64,000 nt of DNA from Lachnospiraceae bacterium (GCA_022793065.1 JAAWCE010000065.1:16695-80694); one strand, 5' to 3'; counted from the first letter of the stretch, positions 11,611-20,726 are shown. The notes: generated by a model not told the origin, from the sequence alone. Numbers and translations: made by a program.

Positions 11611-12642
11611 ATGAAAAAGAAATACTTCACAATTATCCCCATATTGGCAATATCTATTGGCATGCTTGCGGGCTGCGGAGACGGAACCGGAGAGGCGGAG
11701 GGAGTGAGCGATGCCTCCAGCGCGTCGGCCATTGTCCCTGTGACGGTCAGCGCTCCGCCAGTGTATGCCACACCGGAACCGGTGGACCCTTCGGAGATTC
11801 GTCTATTGTATTTGTCAGGGGAATTGACGGAGGAAGAAGAGAAGGCCATCAGGGAGTCCATGCAGATATTGTATCAGAATTTGGATATCCCTGAATACAT
11901 TGGAGAGGCAATTCACATGGTGGAGAGTGAAAACTGGTTTGAAACCATGACTGCGGGTACCAACAGGGGAGGCGGAAGTTATAGCCTGTACCAGGGGGAA
12001 AATCCCATTTTAACCGTAAACATCGGAGAAGATTCTTCAGGGCTGCTTTATGCGGATGTGCTGTTTGAAAGTGTGGAAGGAAAGCTGATTGAACTGAAAC
12101 AATTCGGAGGCATTACACAACTGTTGTTGACAACTTCTCAAAACGGGCTGCCCAACGGAGCGTTTGAAAGCTGGAGGATTGACAGTACCATAGGCGAGAT
12201 TGTATGGGAGAAGGGAACTTATGTGGATGGACGTGTTGTGGGAGAAATGACCACATCGAAATATGTGGGAGTGGAAGGGGACGCTTTTGACCTGTGGACA
12301 AACAGAGAAGGGTTTACCTACGAGGTGAGCACCACTACCTATGACCAGGAGGGAAATCCCATTACAACACCCACGCCGGATCCCACAGCGCCTCCGTCAT
12401 CAACCACAACGCCCAAACCAAATGTCACACCTAAGCCCAATATCACACCCAAACCTCCTGCACCCACACCAAACGTACCGGTACAGGAGCCGGATGATGG
12501 TAACAACGATGATGATAATGACGATGACGATGATGATAACAATGATGATAATAACGGAGGGGGTGTACCTGAACCGCCGCAGCAGCCTGAACCACCCCAG
12601 GGAGGGGATGTAGATGTGGGCTGGTCTCCCGACCTGGATTAA
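11611..12642 (+). CDS. Lipoprotein with proline- and aspartate-rich C-terminal tail
   Basis: A 343-residue product beginning with a signal sequence and lipobox (IGMLAGCGDG; the Cys would be lipidated). The middle part, about residues 70-245, is a folded-looking domain that I do not recognise. From about residue 255 the sequence turns into a T/P/K-rich linker with repeats of the type PKPN(I/V)TPKP, then a run of Asp and Asn, then a proline-rich end. These low-complexity stretches look like a wall-spanning stalk rather than a catalytic region. The GAGAGGAGAG site precedes the ATG. It lies 77 nt after the glucosaminidase gene and probably shares its transcript, so a cell-envelope role is likely. 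Confidence 0.7.
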   Translation: MKKKYFTIIPILAISIGMLAGCGDGTGEAEGVSDASSASAIVPVTVSAPPVYATPEPVDPSEIRLLYLSGELTEEEEKAIRESMQILYQNLDIPEYIGEAIHMVESENWFETMTAGTNRGGGSYSLYQGENPILTVNIGEDSSGLLYADVLFESVEGKLIELKQFGGITQLLLTTSQNGLPNGAFESWRIDSTIGEIVWEKGTYVDGRVVGEMTTSKYVGVEGDAFDLWTNREGFTYEVSTTTYDQEGNPITTPTPDPTAPPSSTTTPKPNVTPKPNITPKPPAPTPNVPVQEPDDGNNDDDNDDDDDDNNDDNNGGGVPEPPQQPEPPQGGDVDVGWSPDLD

Positions 12643-12669
12643 ACTTAAGCGCCGGATAGCAAAAGAAAG

Positions 12670-12734
12670 GGCAACATGATAAGCTTTCGTAGGGCAGATA
12701 GAAATATTTGCCTTACGAAAGCATTGCCGTTTTT
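12670..12734 (+). terminator. Terminator after the lipoprotein gene
   Basis: A 14-bp stem (12683-12696 with 12709-12722, one G-U) lies inside a second short stem GGCAA/TTGCC (12670-12674 with 12724-12728). A GTTTTT stretch follows. It is well placed to end the glucosaminidase-lipoprotein transcript. The remaining 150 nt before the next gene show no other clear signal. Confidence 0.75.
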
Positions 12735-12882
12735 GGAGAGTGAATTAGGACGAAAAGGCGGAGGAGTTGGAGTGTATGGTTTGCGGCCGTGGCAGGGACG
12801 AGCATCACTGCATATGATATCATAACTTGATTGTCATAAATACAAAAAAATTTGCAGTCAATTGATATAAAGGAGCATAATT

Positions 12883-14058
12883 ATGGAAGTGTATTTGGAC
12901 AATTCCGCTACGACCAGAGTGTTTCCCGAAGTGGCGGAATTGATGACAAAAATCATGTGTGTGGACTATGGCAATCCTTCCAGCCTCCATATGAAGGGAG
13001 TTTGGGCGGAACAGTACATTACCTATGCCAGACAGACCTTTGCCAAAATTCTGAAAGTAGAGGATAAGGAGATATTTTTTACTTCGGGAGGTACAGAGTC
13101 GGATAATATGGCAATTATGGGATGTGCTATGGCCAATAACAGAAGGGGGAAACATCTGATTACCACCCAAATAGAACATCCGGCGGTGTTAAATACCATG
13201 CGTCACATGGAATCTATTGGGTACAGGGTGACATATCTGCCGGTGAATTCTTACGGACAGATATCCTTAGAAGAGTTGCAGCATCAACTGTGCCAGGACA
13301 CGATTCTGGTATCCATTATGCACACCAATAATGAAATTGGGGCGCTGCAGCCTGTGGAAGAGGCCGGCGCATTGATTAAGCGGATGAATCCCAACACATT
13401 ATTTCATGTAGATGCGGTGCAGGGATTTGGAAAAGCTAAAATCTACCCTAAGAGAATGAACATTGATCTTTTATCTGCCAGCGGTCACAAAATTCATGGT
13501 CCCAAAGGCATAGGAATATTGTATATTGGAGATAAAGTTAAAATTCAGCCCATTGTCCATGGCGGAGGGCAGCAGAAGAATCTTCGTTCCGGTACGGACA
13601 ATGTGCCCGGTGCGGCGGGGATGGCCAAAGCCGCAGAACTTTTGTACGCCCACTATGAAGATGATCTGAGACGGCTTTATGAATGTAAACGATACTTTAT
13701 GGAGCAAATCAGAAGGATGGAGGGAGTTCAGGTAAATGGTCTCATTCCTGGTAAGCCGGACGGCGAGGGAACGGCGCCCCATATTGTAAGCGTTTCTTTT
13801 AGAGGGGTTCGCAGTGAGGTATTGCTCCATGCGCTGGAAGAGGATAAGATATATGTTTCGGCAGGGAGTGCTTGCGCGGCTCGTAAACCGCAGCCTTCCC
13901 AGACATTGAAAGCTATGGGGATTGATAAGACTTTACTGGAATCTACAATCAGGTTCAGCTTTTCGGTTTATACCACCCGGGAAGAAATAGACTATACATT
14001 AAAGGCGTTATATGATAAAATTCCTATGTTGAGAAAATATACCCGAGGAAGAGTGTGA
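12883..14058 (+). CDS. Cysteine desulfurase (NifS/IscS family)
   Basis: A PLP enzyme that removes sulfur from cysteine as a protein-bound persulfide. The 391-residue sequence starts with VYLDNSATTRVFPEV, as the family does. It contains HVDAVQGFGK, the PLP lysine in SASGHKIHGPKGIG (about residue 203) and the persulfide-forming cysteine in SAGSACAARKPQPS (about residue 331). Start ATG with AAAGGAG. The next gene, thiI, begins six bases after this one stops. The pair resembles B. subtilis NifZ-ThiI, a dedicated desulfurase for 4-thiouridine formation, rather than an iron-sulfur cluster operon. No iscU or sufU is seen nearby. Confidence 0.93.
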   Translation: MEVYLDNSATTRVFPEVAELMTKIMCVDYGNPSSLHMKGVWAEQYITYARQTFAKILKVEDKEIFFTSGGTESDNMAIMGCAMANNRRGKHLITTQIEHPAVLNTMRHMESIGYRVTYLPVNSYGQISLEELQHQLCQDTILVSIMHTNNEIGALQPVEEAGALIKRMNPNTLFHVDAVQGFGKAKIYPKRMNIDLLSASGHKIHGPKGIGILYIGDKVKIQPIVHGGGQQKNLRSGTDNVPGAAGMAKAAELLYAHYEDDLRRLYECKRYFMEQIRRMEGVQVNGLIPGKPDGEGTAPHIVSVSFRGVRSEVLLHALEEDKIYVSAGSACAARKPQPSQTLKAMGIDKTLLESTIRFSFSVYTTREEIDYTLKALYDKIPMLRKYTRGRV

Positions 14059-14063
14059 TAATA

Positions 14064-15242
14064 ATGTTTACTTCTTTTTTGATAAAATATGCCGAAATTG
14101 GCGTTAAAGGTAAGAACCGGTATCTGTTTGAAGATGCTTTGGTTCATCAAATTAAATATGCTTTGAAAAAATGTGAGGGAGATTTTCTGGTTCACAAATC
14201 TCAAGGACGTATTTATGTAGAGACAATCGGAGAATTTGACTATGAGGAAACCGTGGCGCGGCTGAGGAAGGTGTTTGGAATTTCCGGCATCTGTCCTGTT
14301 GTATCTGTGGAGGACGAGGGCTTCGAGAAGCTCTGTGAGACAGTGGTGAAGTATGTGGGGGATGTTTATCCTGACAGAAACAGAACTTTTAAGGTACATT
14401 CCAGACGCGCCCGCAAGAATTATCCCAAAGAGTCCATGGAGATCAATGCGGATTTGGGCCAGGAGCTTTTACAGGCTTATCCTGAACTGTCCGTGGATGT
14501 ACATGAGCCGGATATTTTGCTGAATGTTGAAATCAGGGAAAAAATTCATATATATTCTACAGTAATACCAGGGCCGGGGGGAATGCCCGTGGGGACGGGA
14601 GGCAAGGCCATGCTGCTTCTGTCCGGCGGGATTGATTCCCCTGTGGCAGGGTATATGATTGCAAAACGGGGAGTAAAGCTGGATGCAGTTTATTTTCATG
14701 CACCGCCTTATACCAGTGAAAGAGCAAAGCAAAAGGTTGTAGAATTGGCCAGGATCGTGTCGGCATACACAGGGCCGATTTATTTGCATGTGATTTCGTT
14801 TACAGATATTCAACTATATATATATGAAAAATGTCCCCATGAAGAGCTTACCATAATTATGCGCCGATACATGATGCGGATAGCGGAACATATTGCCGGG
14901 GAGACAGGATGTCTGGGGCTGGTTACAGGGGAAAGTATCGGACAGGTTGCTTCTCAGACCATGAATTCTCTGGTTGCTACAAATGAAGTATGTGAGCTTC
15001 CGGTATACCGTCCGCTGATAGGTTTTGATAAACAGGAGATTGTGGAGGTGGCCGGTAAAATCGGTACGTTTGAAACTTCTATTCTTCCCTATGAGGACTG
15101 CTGTACGATTTTTGTGGCAAAACATCCTGTGACAAAACCTAATGTGAAGGTAATTCGCCGACATGAGCATAATTTGGATGAAAAGATTGAGGAATTGGTG
15201 AAAGCTGCACTGGAAACGGACGAGCTTATCATTGTGGAATGA
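14064..15242 (+). CDS. thiI: tRNA 4-thiouridine synthase ThiI
   Basis: ThiI adenylates U8 of tRNA and inserts sulfur supplied by the upstream desulfurase. The product (392 residues from the ATG after GAGGAAG) has the N-terminal ferredoxin-like region (LIKYAEIGVKGKNR), the THUMP domain and the PP-loop motif LLLSGGIDSPVAG (about residue 186). There is no C-terminal rhodanese domain, as in most Firmicutes ThiI, so sulfur transfer must use cysteines within the PP-loop domain or the partner enzyme. A GTG three codons earlier overlaps the preceding stop and is a less likely start. Confidence 0.95.
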   Translation: MFTSFLIKYAEIGVKGKNRYLFEDALVHQIKYALKKCEGDFLVHKSQGRIYVETIGEFDYEETVARLRKVFGISGICPVVSVEDEGFEKLCETVVKYVGDVYPDRNRTFKVHSRRARKNYPKESMEINADLGQELLQAYPELSVDVHEPDILLNVEIREKIHIYSTVIPGPGGMPVGTGGKAMLLLSGGIDSPVAGYMIAKRGVKLDAVYFHAPPYTSERAKQKVVELARIVSAYTGPIYLHVISFTDIQLYIYEKCPHEELTIIMRRYMMRIAEHIAGETGCLGLVTGESIGQVASQTMNSLVATNEVCELPVYRPLIGFDKQEIVEVAGKIGTFETSILPYEDCCTIFVAKHPVTKPNVKVIRRHEHNLDEKIEELVKAALETDELIIVE

Positions 15243-15327
15243 TAAAAGTTTTGTTTGTTGTCCGGGGGAAATTGCAGATGATATGGATGTAAGTGTCAGT
15301 TGTGTGAGAAGTAAAAATTAGAAAAAT

Positions 15328-15354
15328 AACAGTTCAGCCCAGTGCTGAACTGTT
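15328..15354 (-). terminator. Hairpin terminator between thiI and the HPr-like gene
   Basis: A perfect 11-bp stem (AACAGTTCAGC with GCTGAACTGTT) encloses a 5-nt loop. Read on the minus strand it is followed by ATTTTTC, so it would end the HPr-like transcript. On the plus strand it lacks a T-tract and may only partly stop thiI transcription. Confidence 0.75.
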
Positions 15355-15443
15355 ATGATACAATACCATGATGTTATCAAAACCAGTGATATAAATGTAC
15401 CGCAGCGCGTATGAATACAGAATCATATATTGACATCCGCAAT

Positions 15444-15674
15444 TTAAATCATGTAGGGTTTCAGCGCTTCCATCACATCGGTTGCGCTGTCTTCTGAATG
15501 GATATTCAGATCAATGGGTTTGGAAAGATCCAGGCTGAATATTCCCATGATGGATTTAGCGTCAATAACATATCTGCCGGATACCAGGTCAAAATCACAT
15601 TCGAACTTGGTAATATCATTAACAAATGATTTTACCTTGTCGATAGAATTTAAAGAAATCTGTACAGTTTTCAT
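15444..15674 (-). CDS. HPr-like protein lacking the phosphorylatable histidine
   Basis: A 76-residue protein that aligns with the phosphocarrier HPr over its whole length. The regulatory-serine region KSIMGIFSLDL (Ser near residue 41) matches HPr KSIMGVMSL closely. The active-site segment, GIHARPA in HPr, reads SIDKVKS here, so the PTS histidine is replaced by Asp and the following Arg is lost. It therefore cannot be phosphorylated at His15 by enzyme I and probably has a regulatory role, as Crh does through its serine. Whether HPr kinase acts on it is unknown. The start is the ATG 7 nt after AAGGAGGAG; an upstream in-frame start has no such site. Confidence 0.85.
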   Translation of the reverse strand: MKTVQISLNSIDKVKSFVNDITKFECDFDLVSGRYVIDAKSIMGIFSLDLSKPIDLNIHSEDSATDVMEALKPYMI

Positions 15675-15723
15675 GATTGTCTCCTCCTTGATATAAGTCT
15701 GCAACATTACGATTCACAGTTAA

Positions 15724-15805
15724 GTAAGGCCGATGAAAATCGGTAAGTCTTACGATTCCGCACGGGGAAGAGTTGGTTTAGATCCGCGGAATAACCATGC
15801 ATGGT
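15724..15805 (-). promoter_or_regulatory. Structured 5' leader of the HPr-like gene
   Basis: Three consecutive hairpins lie between the predicted promoter and the gene. The first is GTAAG/CTTAC with an inner CCGAT-GAAA-ATCGG (15724-15753). The second is ATTCCGC/GCGGAAT with a 24-nt loop (15755-15792). The third is the palindrome ACCATGCATGGT (15794-15805). Such a long leader is unusual for a 76-codon gene. I do not recognise a known riboswitch. The other 100 nt or so up to mtaB hold no clear feature beyond the promoter given separately. Confidence 0.45.
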
Positions 15806-15826
15806 AATGCTATGATTCCTGTCTCC

Positions 15827-15855
15827 ATATTAAAGGCTGACAGAATAAAAGTCAA
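15827..15855 (-). promoter_or_regulatory. Promoter of the HPr-like gene
   Basis: On the minus strand TTGACT is followed after 17 nt by TAATAT. This predicts a transcript with a leader of roughly 145 nt before the HPr-like start codon. Confidence 0.65.
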
Positions 15856-15979
15856 GGGGAAAGTCTTATAAAATCCCACGGAAGTAAAAAGGGACCAAAC
15901 CCGACAAAATGCGGGGTCATTGGGGCTGCAGAAAAGAGAATCATAAGGTTTGGGGAGTATGAAAACGAGAGGTAAATAT

Positions 15980-17401
15980 ATGAAGAGTGTGGCGTTTCAC
16001 AATCTGGGCTGCAAGGTGAATTCCTATGAGATGGAGGTAATGCAGCAAAATTTGCGCGAAAAAGGATATAAAATTGTACCTTTTGATGAAATAGCTGACA
16101 TTTACATAATTAATACATGTACTGTGACAAATATTGCTGACAGGAAGAGCAGACAAATGCTTCACAGAGCAAAACAGTTGAATCCCCAGGCGGTGGTTGT
16201 TGCGGCAGGATGCTATGTGCAGACAGGAAAAGAGACGGTTGAAAAAGATGAGAGTATAGATCTTGCCATTGGTAATAATCGTAAAAAGGACATTGTCTCC
16301 ATTTTGGAGGAATACTTACAAAATAGGGAAAAGGTCAGGGAGCAAGAGAACGTAAGATATGTTCAAACCGTGTCCATTGATATAAACGGTGCCTGTGATT
16401 ATGAGGAAATGCAGTTAAAGCATATGGGGGAGCATACAAGAGCCTGTATTAAGATTCAGGATGGCTGCAATCAATTTTGTTCTTATTGTGTGATACCTTA
16501 CGCCAGAGGAAGAGTGCGAAGCCGTCGGGCGGAAGATGTGACGGAAGAGATTGCAGGTTTGGTAAGGGCAGGGTGTAAGGAGGTAGTGCTGACAGGTATT
16601 CACATCAGTTCTTACGGAATTGATTTTCAGGAGGCAGCCTGGAAGGCCGGGGAAAGCAAAAGAGCCGAAAAAGGGGATCGGTCGGAGCATAGGAGCAGCA
16701 AACTGATAGATTTGATTGAACGTATCCATGACATAGAGGGGCTTGAGAGAATCCGTCTGGGTTCGCTGGAACCCAGAATTATACAGGAAGAGTTTGCAAG
16801 AAGGCTTTCCGCCCTGAGAAAAATATGTCCCCACTTTCATCTTTCTCTTCAAAGCGGGTGTGACGAGACTTTAAAAAGGATGAATAGACACTATACAGCG
16901 GGGGAATACTTTACCAGTGTGGAGATACTGCGAAAATACTTTGCGTATCCGGCAATTACCACGGATGTGATTGTGGGATTTCCGGGAGAGACGGAGGAAG
17001 AATTTACACTGACAAAAAAATTTCTGGAGAAGGTCCGGTTCTATGAAATGCACATTTTCAAATATTCTTCCAGGGAGGGGACCAGGGCAGCATCCATGCC
17101 CTGTCAGGTGCCGGAGCCGATCAAGACCAAACGCAGTGCCCAGCTTCTTTCGCTGGCTGAAAGTCAATCGGCAGCGTTTCGCAGGCGATACATAGGAAGA
17201 GAGGCGGAAGTACTTTTGGAGGAAACCAGGGAGATATGCGGCGGTATCTATCGGGTGGGCCATACAGGGGATTATGTGAAAGTGGCGGTGGAGAGTGAGG
17301 GAACGAATGGAGAGGCGGCCAATATCTTTGTAAAGGTGTTGGTAAAAGGTTTTCTGACGGATGAAATTCTGTTAGGGGAGCTTTGCGCCGTGGAATCGTA
17401 A
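15980..17401 (+). CDS. mtaB: tRNA t6A37 methylthiotransferase MtaB
   Basis: MtaB is a radical-SAM enzyme that adds a methylthio group to t6A37 of tRNA. The N-terminal UPF0004 domain has the cluster cysteines in LGCKVNSYE, NTCTVTN and AGCYVQTG. The radical-SAM cysteines are CNQFCSYC (about residues 162-169), followed by VIPYARGR, specific for this group. A C-terminal TRAM-like domain follows. The ATG chosen (MKSVAFHNLG) has GAGAGG 7 nt upstream; earlier in-frame ATG codons exist but have poorer sites. A stretch around residues 220-240 (KAGESKRAEKGDRSEHRSS) is a charged insertion relative to the usual family length of about 430. Confidence 0.95.
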   Translation: MKSVAFHNLGCKVNSYEMEVMQQNLREKGYKIVPFDEIADIYIINTCTVTNIADRKSRQMLHRAKQLNPQAVVVAAGCYVQTGKETVEKDESIDLAIGNNRKKDIVSILEEYLQNREKVREQENVRYVQTVSIDINGACDYEEMQLKHMGEHTRACIKIQDGCNQFCSYCVIPYARGRVRSRRAEDVTEEIAGLVRAGCKEVVLTGIHISSYGIDFQEAAWKAGESKRAEKGDRSEHRSSKLIDLIERIHDIEGLERIRLGSLEPRIIQEEFARRLSALRKICPHFHLSLQSGCDETLKRMNRHYTAGEYFTSVEILRKYFAYPAITTDVIVGFPGETEEEFTLTKKFLEKVRFYEMHIFKYSSREGTRAASMPCQVPEPIKTKRSAQLLSLAESQSAAFRRRYIGREAEVLLEETREICGGIYRVGHTGDYVKVAVESEGTNGEAANIFVKVLVKGFLTDEILLGELCAVES

Positions 17402-17410
17402 TAGTTACGC

Positions 17411-17439
17411 TTGAATTTTGAAAACAAATGAGGTATAGT
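17411..17439 (+). promoter_or_regulatory. Promoter of the ireB-ruvX cluster
   Basis: TTGAAT and TATAGT are spaced by 17 nt, about 75 nt before the ireB start codon. This would begin the transcript that runs through ireB, ruvX and the DUF1292 gene and perhaps on to trhP. Confidence 0.65.
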
Positions 17440-17515
17440 AGTAAGGAATAGTGTACGGAGAATGGAGTAAATAAGCCTGATAAGGGACGGAGAGGGAGCG
17501 GAACGAGGTTAGCGT

Positions 17516-17779
17516 ATGCAGAATTTAGGGAATACACAATATTTCAGGGTAGACTCGGAGCCAGCGCCCGGGGCGAAAATGGTATTGTCCGCCGTATATG
17601 AGGCGTTGACAGAAAAAGGATACAATCCGGTGAACCAAATCGTAGGATATATTATGAGCGGAGACCCAACCTATATCACCAGCCATAAAAATGCCAGAAG
17701 CTTAATTATGAAGGTGGAACGGGATGAATTGGTGGAAGAACTGCTGACGGAATATATTCATGCCATGGAATGGAAATAA
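17516..17779 (+). CDS. ireB: IreB family regulatory phosphoprotein (UPF0297)
   Basis: An 87-residue protein with the complete UPF0297 pattern: TQYFRVDSE-like start (NTQYFRVDSE), VYEALTEKGYNPVNQIVGY and DPTYITSHKNAR. In Enterococcus IreB is a substrate of the Ser/Thr kinase IreK and tunes cephalosporin resistance. Its Thr residues in the N-terminus are the sites to compare. It heads the conserved order ireB-ruvX-DUF1292 (yrzL-yrrK-yrzB in Bacillus). Confidence 0.95.
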   Translation: MQNLGNTQYFRVDSEPAPGAKMVLSAVYEALTEKGYNPVNQIVGYIMSGDPTYITSHKNARSLIMKVERDELVEELLTEYIHAMEWK

Positions 17780-17808
17780 GGGATTGAAGAAGATACGGGA
17801 GATTATTT

Positions 17809-18282
17809 ATGCGGATTATGGGTCTGGACTTTGGGTCTAAGACAGTTGGAGTGGCAGTCAGCGACAGCTTATTGATTACGGCGCAGGGATTAGAAATCAT
17901 TCGTCGTAAGGAAGAGAATAAGCTGCGCCGGACACTGGCCAGAATTGAAGAGCTGATCGAAGAGTACGAGGTGAAGGAAATTGTTCTGGGATTGCCCAAA
18001 CATATGAATGCAACAGAGGGGATTCGTGCGGAACTGACAATGGAATTCCGTGAAAAATTAGAGCGCAGAACGGGACTGCCGGTGATTATGCGGGACGAGC
18101 GGCTGACGACGGTTGTGGCCCAGAAAACCATGATGGAAGCGGGCATCCGTAGAGAAAAACGCGGAGAATATGTGGACAAGATTGCGGCAGCCTTGATATT
18201 GCAGGGATATTTGGATAGCCGCAGCCGTGAAAAGGACGGGACGGACAATGGTGAAAATGGAGAAGATAATACTGAATACTGA
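17809..18282 (+). CDS. ruvX: RuvX/YqgF family Holliday junction resolvase-like protein
   Basis: YqgF proteins have an RNase H-like fold and are implicated in 16S rRNA 5'-end processing and possibly in Holliday junction cleavage. The 157-residue product begins with [19 protein letters not shown], the first acidic motif. It also has [19 protein letters not shown] and [17 protein letters not shown] with the last conserved Asp. The C-terminus overlaps the start of the next gene by about 35 nt, indicating translational coupling. Confidence 0.94.
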   Translation: MRIMGLDFGSKTVGVAVSDSLLITAQGLEIIRRKEENKLRRTLARIEELIEEYEVKEIVLGLPKHMNATEGIRAELTMEFREKLERRTGLPVIMRDERLTTVVAQKTMMEAGIRREKRGEYVDKIAAALILQGYLDSRSREKDGTDNGENGEDNTEY

Positions 18283-18514
18283 TGGGGATTCGCCCCTGGA
18301 GTATTATGTGCTGGAGCAGACGCGCATCGGAGGGGTGGACTACCTTCTTTTGTCAGATGTGGCGGATGGTGACGGAGAAGCGCTGATTCTGAAAGATATC
18401 TCCGGTGATGGAGAGGAAGAAGGCATGTTTGTGACTATTACGGATGAAAATGAACTTTCTGCCGTGGCGGAGGTATTTGAGAACATGCTGGAAGATGTTA
18501 CGATTGAAAATTGA
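18248..18514 (+). CDS. DUF1292 protein (YrzB family)
   Basis: A small acidic protein of about 88 residues matching the DUF1292 family by its core [19 protein letters not shown] and its position directly after ruvX. Function is unknown. Two ATG codons (MVKMEK or MEK) are possible starts; the first follows GGGACGG but the site is not decisive. The high Asp/Glu content continues to the C-terminus ([11 protein letters not shown]). Confidence 0.85.
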   Translation: MVKMEKIILNTDGDSPLEYYVLEQTRIGGVDYLLLSDVADGDGEALILKDISGDGEEEGMFVTITDENELSAVAEVFENMLEDVTIEN

Positions 18515-18601
18515 GAATGACAGTTACAATTTGCAGCAGAGGGGGAGACTGTAATTTTTAGCTGCAATGGGACTGTGTTATATGTGTGTTGGAGTTAAAA
18601 T

Positions 18602-19075
18602 ATGGCGGTGGATAGAGGGCAGTTTAAACAACTGTTAAAAGAAAACGGACTCAAGGTTACGAAACAGAGGTTAGTGGTGTTGGAAGCCATTGCAGCTTGC
18701 CCTGAGGAACATTTAACCGCAGAAGAGATATTTGCGCTGGTAAAAGTGGACATTCCGGACATAGGACTGGCCACTGTTTATAGAACAATACAATTGCTTA
18801 GTGAGCTGCATCTGATTGACAAGGTCAATTTTGATGATGGTTATGTACGTTACGAGATAGGGAATACTGCGGAACAGGGACAGAGACACCATCACCATCA
18901 TTTGATTTGTATGAAATGCGGTAAGGTGATTTCCTTTCAGGAGGACTTATTGGAAGCGCTGGAAGGAAAGATTGCCCAGACTACCGGATTTCTGGTTGTG
19001 AATCACGAGGTGAAGCTCTATGGCTATTGTGAGAAATGTGGAGGTAATTTGATTGAAGAAAAAAGAAAATCATAA
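18602..19075 (+). CDS. Fur family metal-responsive regulator (Fur/PerR/Zur type)
   Basis: A 157-residue winged-helix repressor. The DNA-binding half contains NGLKVTKQRLVVLEAI and DIGLATVYRTIQLL. The metal-binding half has HHHHHLICMKCGKVISFQ and a second CxxC (CEKCGG) for structural zinc. The five consecutive histidines are native, not a tag: they overlap the family's regulatory site. Sequence alone does not separate Fur, PerR and Zur. The 3' end overlaps the RNase J gene by 23 nt. The pair is inserted into the usual ireB-ruvX-DUF1292-mltG order. Confidence 0.92.
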   Translation: MAVDRGQFKQLLKENGLKVTKQRLVVLEAIAACPEEHLTAEEIFALVKVDIPDIGLATVYRTIQLLSELHLIDKVNFDDGYVRYEIGNTAEQGQRHHHHHLICMKCGKVISFQEDLLEALEGKIAQTTGFLVVNHEVKLYGYCEKCGGNLIEEKRKS

Positions 19076-20726
19076 TGGTCCTGGGCTGAAGATAATACCT
19101 TTGGGCGGCCTGGAACAAATCGGTATGAACATTACTGCTTTTGAGTATGAAGACAGTATTGTTGTGGTAGACTGCGGCCTGTCGTTCCCGGCAGATGATA
19201 TGTTGGGAATCGACCTTGTAATCCCGGATGTGACATATTTAAAGGACAATATTGACAGGGTAAAAGGCTTTGTAATCACTCATGGGCACGAGGATCACAT
19301 CGGGGCGCTGCCCTATGTGCTCAGGGATGTGAACGTCCCTATTTATGCCACAAGGCTTACAATGGGAATCATTGAGAATAAGTTACGGGAACATAATCTC
19401 ATGAAGGGGACGAAGAGAAAGGTTGTAAAATTCGGCCAGTCTATCAATATGGGGAAATTCCGTGTGGAATTTATCAAGACAAACCACAGTATTGTGGACG
19501 CCGCTGCATTGGCCATATATTCCCCGGCGGGCGTAGTTGTGCACACAGGTGATTTTAAGGTTGATTATACGCCTGTCTTTGGAGACGTCATTGACTTGCA
19601 GCGGTTTGCGGAACTTGGCAAGAAAGGCGTACTGGCGCTGATGTGCGATTCCACCAATGCGGAACGTCCAGGATTTACTGCTTCCGAGAGAACGGTGGGC
19701 AAAACCTTTGATACTTTGTTTGAAGAGCATAAAAATACAAGAATATTTGTTGCAACATTTGCTTCCAACGTGGACCGTGTGCAGCAGATTATTAACAGCG
19801 CTTATAAATTTGGGCGTAAGGTATGCGTGGAAGGGCGTAGTATGGTCAGTATCATTGAAACGGCCAGAAGCCTTGAATGTATCAGTATTCCGGAAAATAC
19901 GCTGATTGAAGTGGAACAGATGAAAGATTATCCTGATGAACAGCAGGTTGTCATTACCACCGGAAGTCAAGGGGAGAGTATGGCGGCGTTAAGCCGTATG
20001 GCCAATGGTATGCACCGAAAGATTACGATTGGCGTGGGAGATACGGTTATTTTTTCTTCCAATCCCATACCGGGCAATGAGAAATCGGTTACAAAGGTCA
20101 TCAATGAATTGCTCAGGAAAGGGGCCGATGTGATTTTCCAGGATGCTCATGTATCAGGGCATGCCTGTCAGGAGGAAATCAAGTTGATTTATTCTTTGAT
20201 TCATCCTAAATATACGGTGCCGGCACACGGGGAAATTAAGCATTTAAAGGCACAGGCGAAAATTGCCGAAAGTCTGGGCATGGATAAGGATCATATTTTT
20301 ATTCTGTCTTCAGGAGACGTGCTGGAACTGAAGGAGGATAGTGCCAAGGTCACAGGGCGGGTTCCTGTGGGAGCCATTCTGGTAGACGGACTGGGCGTGG
20401 GAGACGTGGGAAACGTTGTGCTCAGGGACAGGCAGCATTTGGCGGAGGACGGTATTATGGTGGTGGTTATGAGCCTGGACCGTGGAAGCGGTATGCTGGT
20501 GGCCGGGCCGGATATTGTGTCCAGAGGTTTTGTGTATGTGAAGGAAGCCGATGAATTAATTGACGAAGCGCGTCAGACCGTGGATGAGGCCATTCAGAAA
20601 TGCCTTGACAGAGGAATTACTGATTGGGGCAAGCTGAAGAATACCACAAAGGATGCCCTAAGTGATTATGTCTGGAAGAAGACAAAACGGCGGCCTATGA
20701 TTTTGCCTATTATTATGGAAGTTTAG
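19053..20726 (+). CDS. rnj: Ribonuclease J
   Basis: RNase J is the 5'-exonuclease/endonuclease that leads mRNA decay and rRNA maturation in Firmicutes. The 557-residue protein has the metallo-beta-lactamase motif TGHGHEDHIGALPY-type core (THGHEDHIGALPY), further metal ligands (HTGDFKVD, NPIPGNE) and the beta-CASP region (VHVSGHACQEE). The C-terminal domain follows. The TTG start, seven nt after GGAGG and inside the fur gene, gives MKKKENHNGPGLKIIPLGG, the expected family N-terminus, so this rare start is well supported. Confidence 0.96.
   Translation: MKKKENHNGPGLKIIPLGGLEQIGMNITAFEYEDSIVVVDCGLSFPADDMLGIDLVIPDVTYLKDNIDRVKGFVITHGHEDHIGALPYVLRDVNVPIYATRLTMGIIENKLREHNLMKGTKRKVVKFGQSINMGKFRVEFIKTNHSIVDAAALAIYSPAGVVVHTGDFKVDYTPVFGDVIDLQRFAELGKKGVLALMCDSTNAERPGFTASERTVGKTFDTLFEEHKNTRIFVATFASNVDRVQQIINSAYKFGRKVCVEGRSMVSIIETARSLECISIPENTLIEVEQMKDYPDEQQVVITTGSQGESMAALSRMANGMHRKITIGVGDTVIFSSNPIPGNEKSVTKVINELLRKGADVIFQDAHVSGHACQEEIKLIYSLIHPKYTVPAHGEIKHLKAQAKIAESLGMDKDHIFILSSGDVLELKEDSAKVTGRVPVGAILVDGLGVGDVGNVVLRDRQHLAEDGIMVVVMSLDRGSGMLVAGPDIVSRGFVYVKEADELIDEARQTVDEAIQKCLDRGITDWGKLKNTTKDALSDYVWKKTKRRPMILPIIMEV

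Noticed and set aside
18880..18905. Run of five histidine codons resembling an affinity tag
   Set aside because: It is internal, within the Fur-family metal-binding region (HHHHHLICMKCGK), where natural histidine clusters are common.
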